A stretch of 64,000 nucleotides of DNA, taken from positions 62,001 to 126,000 of the forward strand of contig JAXGMN010000007.1 in NCBI GenBank assembly GCA_040768665.1, in the 5' to 3' direction. Both the position numbers and the translations under genes were made by a program. The notes under the pieces are model-generated. The model had not been told where the DNA came from and did no database searches. It saw only the letters and a program-made list of their open reading frames with translations. Origin of the DNA: JABWBD01 sp040768665. Its GTDB lineage: Bacteria; Planctomycetota; Planctomycetia; Pirellulales; Thermoguttaceae. Numbering within the stretch: the stretch's first letter is position 1; each line of letters starts with the position of its first letter. Positions 54,214-61,181 of the stretch are shown one piece after another.

Positions 54214-57200
54214 ATGTTACGCAGGCCCAAGTTTCGCAAACGCGGTGCCACCCACGGCGAACGACACCGCCTCGCGCGCTTGGAAGTGCTCGAACCGCGA
54301 TGCGTGCTCTCCGCTCCCACACTCGCCCCGATCCCGAACGTAACTCTCTATGCCGGCGCCCCGCTGCACATCGCGCTGGACGGATTCGATGCCGACGGCG
54401 ATGCCCTAACATACTCGGCATCAAGCACCGGCGCCGCTCTGACCACGACGATCCCGCAAGGCAACCGCAGCATGAAGATCTCCGTGGAGAACTACGGGGA
54501 CATGGTGTTCGAGTTGTTTGAAGATCTCGCCCCGCGGACTACCCAACAAGTCGTTGAATTGGCCGACTCGAAGTTCTACGACCGGCTGACGTTTCATCGC
54601 GTGATCGACGGCGTGATGATCGTGGGAGGTGATCCCCAAGGTACCGGACTCGGTGGCTCCGGAGTCCTCTTCGACGACGAATTCCACCCGGATTTGCAGC
54701 ATACCGGGTCCGGCGTTTTGTCGATGGCGAAAGGAAGCGACGATACCAACGACTCGCAGTTCCTGATCACTGATGCCGCTGCGCGTCAGCTCGACTTCAA
54801 CCATACCGTGTTTGGTTTTTTGACGGCGGGCGAAGACGTTCGCGACCGGATCAACTCCACGCCAGCCGATGAGTGGAATAGGCCGCTGACGCCGATCGTG
54901 ATGGATTCGGTATCGGTCTTTCACGATGAGGAAAACGGGGTTCTGCGACTTGCGGCACCCCACGGAGCCTCTGGTCAGGCCGACGTAACCGTTACGGTGA
55001 GTGACGGGCAAGGCGGCGACGCCCAGCAGACGTTCCGTGTCTCGATTCTCCCGGATCCGAGCAACTCGCCGCCATTCCTCCTGCCAATCCAAGCGATTCG
55101 AACCAGCATCGACACAGCGTTCCAGGTCAGTATCCCGGCGCAGGACATCGAGAATGACTCGATTTACTATGCCGGCGCAGGCTCCCCGGCGAATCCCAAT
55201 CTTCAAGTCGACGTGAACGCCTCTACCGGCAACGTGGTGGTGACGCCGAAGAATGGCCTTATGGGCGTGCACGGTATGGTGGCGATGGTCCGTGCCGTCA
55301 ATGGCAACACCTGGGACAGCCAGGCGGTGCCCATCTACGTCGCTCCCAACGCCCCGACTCAACTTCAACTGCTATCCAGCGCCGATACGGGTAGGAGCAC
55401 AAGCGACCGAATTACCAATCTCGATAATGGCGATGGAAGGACGCTGCGGTTCGTCGTCAGCGGTCTCGTTCCCGGTGCCGAGGTATCCTTGTATGCCGGC
55501 GACCAACGGATCGGCCAGGCGGTCGCTGCCGCGACCTCGGCGACGCTCGAGACCAACGGCAACGTCGATTTGCTCGATGGCGTCTATTCGATCACGGCCT
55601 CGCAAACGCTTGCCAACCAGGCCGTCAATGTCGGAAACCTCCATACCCACGTCAATCTCCTCAGCCGGCCTTCGCTGCCCGTCTCGATCACGGTCGATAC
55701 GCTGGCGCCGCAGTTTCTCTCCACGCCGGTCGCCGAAGCCGGCGAAGAGGTCGAGTACGTCTACGAGCCTCAGACGGACGATGACGCAAACGGACAGCCC
55801 GCCTATGCGCTGCTGGAGGCGCCGGACGGAATGGCCGTGGATCCCACCAGCGGCCGGTTGACGTGGACTCCCACGACCGCCCAGAGAGGCAACCACGCGG
55901 TCACGCTCGAGGTAGCCGATCTGGCCGGCAATGCAACCCAGCAGCAATTCGAGTTGGCCGTCATGCCGGTGAACCGGCCGCCCGAACTGGATCTTCCCGC
56001 GGAGCGGACCGTTCCGCAGAACATCGACGTCGCGATCGCGGGAATCCGCGTGTTCGATCCCGACGCCGGCGCGGCGGACATCGAGGTGAGCTGCCGGGTC
56101 GATCACGGCACTCTGGCGCTGAAGACCGACGTGGTCGGCGGCCTTACCGCCGCGGATATCGCGGGCAACGGCACGGCCGACGTCGTCCTTACGGGCTCGC
56201 CGGTTAGGATCAATGCCACGCTCGCGGCGTCGGGCGGCTTGAGCTACCGGAGCACGACCGGCTACGTCGGACGCGACACGCTTACCATCACTGCCGACGA
56301 CAAGGGCAACGTCGGCGCCGGCGGAGCCAAAACGGCGGCGGGGGAGGTGGTCATCACTGTCGGTTCGGCCGCCTCGAATCAGCTTCTTCCAGGCACTCCC
56401 CAAGACGACTTAGTCACCATCACGCCCGGTGAAATCCCGGGCCAATGGATCGCCGACGTCAATGGCACGTTGTACTGGCTCGTGGGAAATAACGTCTCTG
56501 CCACCTTCGATGGAATCGACGGCTACGACACGGTGAACTTCGTCGGGGGCGGCGGCCCCGACATGGCGGTGCTGCGTCCCACAACCGCCGAACTGTCCGG
56601 TCCCGGCTACTCGATCTCGATCGCGAACGTCGATGCCATCGACTATCAAGGAGGTGACGGCGAAGATACCGTCACCATTTGGGGCTCCAAAGGAACGAAT
56701 CGTTATTACGCCAATCCCGGCACGGGTGAGATGACCGGCGATGGCGTTTCGATCTTCGCCCGCGCCGAGAATATCTACGCCCGCGGAAACGGAGGCGGCG
56801 ATACCGTCCTGTTCGGCGATTCCCCCGGCGACGACGTGCTCGAGTACTTCCCCATCTGGGCTCGTATGCGAGGAGAAGGATACTTCCACCATGTCCGCGG
56901 CTTCCGAACGATGGAAGCCGACGCGGAACGGGGAATCAACGGCACCGACAGGGTTGTCTTCCGCGGTTCCGGCCTCAATGACTTCCTCCTCGTCATGCCC
57001 GCCTCCGCTCGCTTCTTAAGCGGCACCGGCAGCGTCTGGCATATCGCCCGCGGCTTCGACACGATCGTCGGCTACGGCCGCGGCGGGAAACAAATCGATG
57101 AGCTCATCCTCCGCGATACGCCCGGCGACGACGCATTCAAGCTCGAGCCCCTGCTCGCCACGTTGACCACGCCAGACTATACGGTCACCGCCCATGGGTT

Positions 57201-57906
57201 CGGCACCGTTCGTGCCGTCCGACAAAACCTCAATGCTGCCGACGATCAGATGGCCCTGTCCGGCTCCAAGTCGGACGACACATTGATCGGCAACCCCGAA
57301 GAGGTGACGCTCGGCAGCGACCAGCTTGGGTATTCAAACACCGCCGTGGGCTTTCCTGCGGTCAGGGCGTATAGTTCGGGCGAAGGACACGACGTAGCGC
57401 GATTCTCGGATGTTACAGGACCGACCGACTCGCGGACTGAATCCGATACATTCACCGCGAATCCGATGGTCGCACAGTTGGCCGGTCCCGGCTACCATCT
57501 CTGGGCGAGACTGTTCGACGAGGTTTACGCCGAGGCAAAATCGGGCCGCGATGTAGCCAACCTGACCGGCAATTCGAATCCGGACCAGGTCCTCGCCACG
57601 GCCGAAGAAGTGAGTCTTTCCGGCACGAATTCCGTCTCGGCATTCATTCATCGCGTTCGATTCTTCGACGAAGTGAATGCTTTCAGTGGCACCGGCCAGG
57701 ACAAGGCGACCCTGACCGGCGCCGCCGTCGAGAGCACCTACGGTCCGCCGGACGGAGTTGCATTGGAAAACTTGCCGCAGGTTCTATGGCTGAACCAGTT
57801 TCCCGTCATCGAACTGCAGTCCGGCGAAATTACCGACGTCGGTCGCGTATTCGCCTACTGGGGCGGACCGGCCATCGGAGGACTGAACATCAGTCGAATC
57901 CGGTGA
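54214..57906 (+). CDS. LEPR-XLL surface protein with cyclophilin domain (frameshift at end)
   Basis: This 1230-residue protein starts MLRRPKFRKRGATHGERHRL and has the export motif LEPRCVLS (residues 26-33). After a short cadherin-like segment comes a cyclophilin-type peptidyl-prolyl isomerase (about 88-232): FHRVIDGVMIVGGDPQGTG with R129 in the catalytic position, then NDSQFLITDAAARQLDFNHT and FGFLT. Human CypA's active-site glutamine is replaced by V137. Ig/cadherin-like repeats follow to about 720, then the shared C-terminal module (about 726-1216) ending VFAYW. The frame then stops at 57906, but the next frame continues into Ig-like repeats (next feature), implying a missing C near 57895. 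The ATG at 54214 has AGGTGG upstream; an in-frame upstream start exists but lies before the ribosome-binding site. Confidence 0.85.
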   Translation: MLRRPKFRKRGATHGERHRLARLEVLEPRCVLSAPTLAPIPNVTLYAGAPLHIALDGFDADGDALTYSASSTGAALTTTIPQGNRSMKISVENYGDMVFELFEDLAPRTTQQVVELADSKFYDRLTFHRVIDGVMIVGGDPQGTGLGGSGVLFDDEFHPDLQHTGSGVLSMAKGSDDTNDSQFLITDAAARQLDFNHTVFGFLTAGEDVRDRINSTPADEWNRPLTPIVMDSVSVFHDEENGVLRLAAPHGASGQADVTVTVSDGQGGDAQQTFRVSILPDPSNSPPFLLPIQAIRTSIDTAFQVSIPAQDIENDSIYYAGAGSPANPNLQVDVNASTGNVVVTPKNGLMGVHGMVAMVRAVNGNTWDSQAVPIYVAPNAPTQLQLLSSADTGRSTSDRITNLDNGDGRTLRFVVSGLVPGAEVSLYAGDQRIGQAVAAATSATLETNGNVDLLDGVYSITASQTLANQAVNVGNLHTHVNLLSRPSLPVSITVDTLAPQFLSTPVAEAGEEVEYVYEPQTDDDANGQPAYALLEAPDGMAVDPTSGRLTWTPTTAQRGNHAVTLEVADLAGNATQQQFELAVMPVNRPPELDLPAERTVPQNIDVAIAGIRVFDPDAGAADIEVSCRVDHGTLALKTDVVGGLTAADIAGNGTADVVLTGSPVRINATLAASGGLSYRSTTGYVGRDTLTITADDKGNVGAGGAKTAAGEVVITVGSAASNQLLPGTPQDDLVTITPGEIPGQWIADVNGTLYWLVGNNVSATFDGIDGYDTVNFVGGGGPDMAVLRPTTAELSGPGYSISIANVDAIDYQGGDGEDTVTIWGSKGTNRYYANPGTGEMTGDGVSIFARAENIYARGNGGGDTVLFGDSPGDDVLEYFPIWARMRGEGYFHHVRGFRTMEADAERGINGTDRVVFRGSGLNDFLLVMPASARFLSGTGSVWHIARGFDTIVGYGRGGKQIDELILRDTPGDDAFKLEPLLATLTTPDYTVTAHGFGTVRAVRQNLNAADDQMALSGSKSDDTLIGNPEEVTLGSDQLGYSNTAVGFPAVRAYSSGEGHDVARFSDVTGPTDSRTESDTFTANPMVAQLAGPGYHLWARLFDEVYAEAKSGRDVANLTGNSNPDQVLATAEEVSLSGTNSVSAFIHRVRFFDEVNAFSGTGQDKATLTGAAVESTYGPPDGVALENLPQVLWLNQFPVIELQSGEITDVGRVFAYWGGPAIGGLNISRIR

Positions 57907-59018
57907 TTCGCGGCAACGCCCTCACGCTCAGCGCAACGGGGGTTGCGGACGGCGATGGAACGGTAACCAAAGTCGAGTTCTATCGCGATGTGAATCAAAA
58001 CGGAGCCATCGACCCGTCCACGGATATTCTCCTCGGTGCGGACACCGCGGGAACCGACGGCTGGACCTGGACCGCTTCGACGAGCGATTTTCCCACCGGC
58101 ACGAACGCCTTCCTGGCACGCGCGCAGGACGACGATCTTCTCTGGAGCGGTACCGCGAGCGCTACGGTCTTGGTAAATGCCCCGGTGAAACAGTCGCCGA
58201 CCATCGGCTCGCTCGGTCTCAGCCCGAACCGCGTCGTGCGGCCTGCCCCGATCACACTCACCGCCAACTCGGTTGTCGATCCGGACGGCCAGGTGGAGAC
58301 CGTCGAATTCTACCGCGACGCCAATGGCAACGGCACCCTGGAGACCGATACCGACGAATTGCTCGGCACCGACATCGACGGAAGTGATGGTTGGACTTGG
58401 GCGGGGCCCACGACGAACTTCCCGACGGGATTCAACCGCTACTTCGCTCGCGCGCAAGACAACGACGACCGGTGGAGCAACACTGTCACCGCGACCGGCG
58501 TGGTTACCCTGTCCAACCTGCAGGACTCGGAGTTGCCGAAGGCATCCTCCAACCCACCGGACGTCGTGAACTCCGGCGGCAAGCGATACGAGTTCGACGT
58601 ACACTATACGGACAATGTTGCACTGGACGTGTCGACGCTCGGAAACTCCGACGTTCGCGTGTATTGTCCGCAAAATGGATTCAACAAGACCGCAACCTTC
58701 CTTCGATTCACGCCGGAAACCGGGGGGGCTTCGGTAACGGCCACCTACTACATCACTCCTCCCGGGGGAAGCTGGGACAGCATCGACAACGCGGTTTACC
58801 AGGTCCTCATGGTTGCCGGACAGGTGAGCGACACCAGCGGCCACGACGTCGAGTCCGGCCTGCTCGGCGAGTTTGTCGTGAACGTCCCCCCATCAATCGC
58901 TTCGTCCTTCCCAGCCTTTACCCCCCTAGGTACAGCCGCCTCCGCCAACGAAACGGATGACAGCATGAACAGGGAAATCGAGATCGCTTATCTCGACACG
59001 GCGTTCGCGGACTGGTGA
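57903..59018 (+). CDS. Ig-like repeat segment, probably the continuation of the cyclophilin surface protein
   Basis: This frame, readable from GTG 57903 (GTGA overlap with the previous stop), encodes about 371 residues. Two similar units begin NPVIRGNALTLSATGVADGD and NRVVRPAPITLTANSVVDPD; each contains VEFYRD and DGWTW. A beta-rich C-terminal domain follows (FDVHYTDNVALDVSTLGNSD). The first unit lacks its opening strand unless it is joined to GGLNIS at the end of the preceding frame, where one extra C restores ISPNPVIRGN. I therefore think the two features are one gene of about 1600 codons broken by a single-base deletion. A separate coupled gene is the alternative. Confidence 0.7.
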   Translation: MIRGNALTLSATGVADGDGTVTKVEFYRDVNQNGAIDPSTDILLGADTAGTDGWTWTASTSDFPTGTNAFLARAQDDDLLWSGTASATVLVNAPVKQSPTIGSLGLSPNRVVRPAPITLTANSVVDPDGQVETVEFYRDANGNGTLETDTDELLGTDIDGSDGWTWAGPTTNFPTGFNRYFARAQDNDDRWSNTVTATGVVTLSNLQDSELPKASSNPPDVVNSGGKRYEFDVHYTDNVALDVSTLGNSDVRVYCPQNGFNKTATFLRFTPETGGASVTATYYITPPGGSWDSIDNAVYQVLMVAGQVSDTSGHDVESGLLGEFVVNVPPSIASSFPAFTPLGTAASANETDDSMNREIEIAYLDTAFADW

Positions 59019-59136
59019 ACACTGGACGCTCGTGTCGAGCATCTCAGGAGACGGATGGCCCACTTCCTCAAGGAGTTTGCCCGAAGTGCACCGAGGTCTG
59101 CCGGCAACGGGCAGACTCCGCGCCCCTGGCTAATTG

Positions 59137-59234
59137 AGACTGCTGAAAAAGGGGACTGGCTCCGCAACCGGTAGCGCCTTGACTTGACAGCAGACACAAG
59201 ACGTTGTGGTGCCCGTCCCCTTTTTCAGCAGTCT
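59137..59234 (+). mobile_element. Palindromic element family E with 7-bp target duplication
   Basis: The perfect terminal inverted repeats are AGACTGCTGAAAAAGGGGAC and GTCCCCTTTTTCAGCAGTCT. Direct repeats CTAATTG flank it (59130-59136 and 59235-59241). The inner arms GGGGACTGGCTCCGCAAC and GTTGTGGTGCCCGTCCCC carry the superfamily mismatches. Read in reverse, the core (ACACAAGA-GTTG) is related to family A, although the outer arms differ entirely. It abuts the stop codon of the ribbon-helix-helix gene. Confidence 0.85.
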
Positions 59235-59453
59235 CTAATTGGCCAGGCCTTCCTCCGATTCTTCGCTTCCGGCCGGCTCCTGCCGGCCGGAGAGGGGGCT
59301 CACCGCTCGTTCACCTTTCCTGCGTCGCACGGCCTGGTGCAGAACGTACTCGATCTGGCCGTTAACGCTGCGCATCTCCTGCTGCGCCCAGGCCTCCAGT
59401 TCGCGGTAGAGGTCCGGGCTGATTCGCAGCAGGAAGGACTTGCGGGGCTTCAT
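59235..59453 (-). CDS. Arc-like ribbon-helix-helix DNA-binding protein
   Basis: This 72-residue protein has a typical Arc/MetJ ribbon-helix-helix domain: the strand KSFLLRISPDLY, helix A (RELEAWAQQEMRS) and helix B after VNGQIEYVLHQAVRRR. The C-terminal tail is charged. It should bind DNA as a dimer or bring a partner to DNA. It starts 21 bases after the SPFH stop codon, so the two form an operon. The stop codon TAG lies in the duplicated target of element E, so the element inserted immediately after the gene. Confidence 0.85.
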   Translation of the reverse strand: MKPRKSFLLRISPDLYRELEAWAQQEMRSVNGQIEYVLHQAVRRRKGERAVSPLSGRQEPAGSEESEEGLAN

Positions 59454-59474
59454 GTCAACGGCTGAATCTCGGGG

Positions 59475-60374
59475 TTATGTGTAGAGTGTGCCGGTGTTGA
59501 TGACCGGCTGCGCTTCCACCTCGCCGCATAGGACGACTAGCAGATTGCTCACCATCGTAGCCTTGCGATCCTCGTCCAGCTCGAGGACCTTCTTTTCCGC
59601 CAGTTCTTCCAGGGCCATTTGCACCATGCTCACCGCGCCGTGGACGATTTTCTGACGGGCGTCGATGATGGCCTCGGCCTGCTGACGGCGGAGCATCGCG
59701 CCGGCGATCTCCGGCGCGTAGGCCAGGTGCGTGATCCTCGCCTCTTCCACCACGACGCCGGCCTTGATCACGCGCTGCTGGAGCTCTTCCAACAGCGCTG
59801 CGCTCACCTCCTCGACGCCGCTGCGAAGTGTAATCTCGTTGGCCTCGCCGTGGTCGTACGCGTAGCTGTTGGCCAGGTGGCGGATGGCCGATTCGCTCTG
59901 GATCTCGACGTAGTGCTCGAAGCGTTCCACGTCGAACACTGCCTGCGCCGTATCCCGCACGCGCCAGACTACGACGACGGCGATCTCCACGGGGTTGCCT
60001 CGGCGGTCGTTCACCTTGAGTTTCTCGCTGTTGAGATTTCGCAGCCGCAGCGAGATCCGCTGCTTCGCGTTCAGGGGATTGGTCCAGTGCCAGCCGCTGG
60101 TGCGGACCGTCCCGCAGTAGCGGCCGAAAAGGATCAGCACGCGCGCTTCGTTCGGCTCGAGCGTGAAATAGCCGAAACAGGTAAACACACCGGCCCCGAT
60201 CACCAGAGCGCTGACCAGCAAGAGCCAGAAGTTCGGCATCTCGCGCGACGACTCGGCCTCAACAACCGAGCCGATGAACCAGGCAAACACGGCAATGCCG
60301 GCCGCGAAAATCAGGATCGTGACCGGCAACGTCGCCCAACCGCTGGGCATTCGGACTTCACGTTCGACGTTCAT
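59475..60374 (-). CDS. SPFH / band 7 domain membrane protein
   Basis: This 299-residue protein has two N-terminal membrane helices (WATLPVTILIFAAGIAVFAW and FWLLLVSALVIGAGVFTCFG). An SPFH/band 7 domain follows (EPNEARVLILFGRYCGTVRT ... GNPVEIAVVVVWRVRDTAQA ... YVEIQSESAIRHLANSYAYD), then a helical coiled-coil C-terminus (RRQQAEAIIDARQKIVHGAV). SPFH proteins assemble into large membrane rings or scaffolds. GGGAG precedes the ATG at 60374; an upstream in-frame start is less likely because of its basic, non-conserved sequence. An AT-rich promoter lies upstream and an Arc-like gene follows in the operon. Confidence 0.9.
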   Translation of the reverse strand: MNVEREVRMPSGWATLPVTILIFAAGIAVFAWFIGSVVEAESSREMPNFWLLLVSALVIGAGVFTCFGYFTLEPNEARVLILFGRYCGTVRTSGWHWTNPLNAKQRISLRLRNLNSEKLKVNDRRGNPVEIAVVVVWRVRDTAQAVFDVERFEHYVEIQSESAIRHLANSYAYDHGEANEITLRSGVEEVSAALLEELQQRVIKAGVVVEEARITHLAYAPEIAGAMLRRQQAEAIIDARQKIVHGAVSMVQMALEELAEKKVLELDEDRKATMVSNLLVVLCGEVEAQPVINTGTLYT

Positions 60375-60548
60375 CGCAAGATCTCCCAATGGGCTCCGGG
60401 CGGTTCGTTGCATCCGTCTGCGTCCGTCCGGGGCAAGACCAGCTTTTTCCCCACGACCAGGTTTGCCCGTCGCCAGGCGGGCCGCCCCCATTTTTTTGCC
60501 CCATCAGACAGTCATTCGTACAAACGCCGAAGATATTTCAAAAATATA

Positions 60549-60577
60549 TTATTATGATATCACATTGATTTCGTCAA
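60549..60577 (-). promoter_or_regulatory. Sigma-70-like promoter of the SPFH operon
   Basis: On the minus strand TTGACG (60577-60572) is followed by exactly 17 bases and TAATAA (60554-60549). It lies in a strikingly AT-rich block (about 60535-60575) in a GC-rich region. The predicted transcript start near 60541 would give a leader of about 165 bases before the SPFH ATG. Confidence 0.65.
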
Positions 60578-60822
60578 GCTGTTTTCCGGGTTGGCTTGGA
60601 GGGCGCGGCGGCTGGCTCGGATTCCCAACGGGTCCTGGGCCAACGACAAGCGGGAATGCATATATGCGCAGCGAATTTCGCATATTCGGAGTTAACTCGC
60701 ATCGCAATGCGCTTTAGCGCAGCCGGCGGGTCGTGCCATTACGTTTGACAGCCTGCAAATCCAGAGTACGTCACGGCATTCCGATGAACGATGTAGAAAG
60801 GCGTAAGAACCTGTCCTAGGAT

Positions 60823-60924
60823 CTGGCCTGAAGAAAGGTGGGGATAGCATCACAATTAAGAGTGGTTTATCTCAGTAGCAGGTACAAGGTGTCGCGGAGC
60901 CAGTCCCCTCTTCCATCAGACCAC
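60823..60924 (+). repeat. Degenerate palindromic element, core related to family A
   Basis: The core (TTAAGAGTGGTTTATCTCAG ... GTCGCGGAGCCAGTCCCC) aligns with the family A core. The arms (ATCTGGCCTGAAGAAAGG / CTCTTCCATCAGACC) pair only imperfectly. It is probably an old copy. Confidence 0.65.
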
Positions 60925-61009
60925 CCAGAACGTCTGTCCCAGAACTTCTGAAGATCGCCGCCTCCTCCGGAAATTGAGGCGTTCCCGGCGGTTTTGGGAT
61001 AAGCTTTAA

Positions 61010-61108
61010 AGGACCTGACAATAGCGGGGAGTGGCTCCGAGCCAACCATTCGCAAAACACAAAAACAGGCGTATTCGCGAGGTGCCTGTCTCCGTTTTGT
61101 TAGGTCCT
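61010..61108 (+). repeat. Palindromic element of the GGGGAC superfamily
   Basis: The outer arms are AGGACCTGACAA and TTGTTAGGTCCT. The inner arms GGGGAGTGGCTCCGAG and GAGGTGCCTGTCTCCG show the superfamily pattern with the two T/T mismatches. It lies 75 bases upstream of the third LEPR-XLL gene. Confidence 0.75.
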
Positions 61109-61181
61109 CCTAAGAGGTACCTCGTGGGAATCGCGAATCCACGAACAGGTCAGCGAAATCGCTGGCGAGGAGCAACGATCC

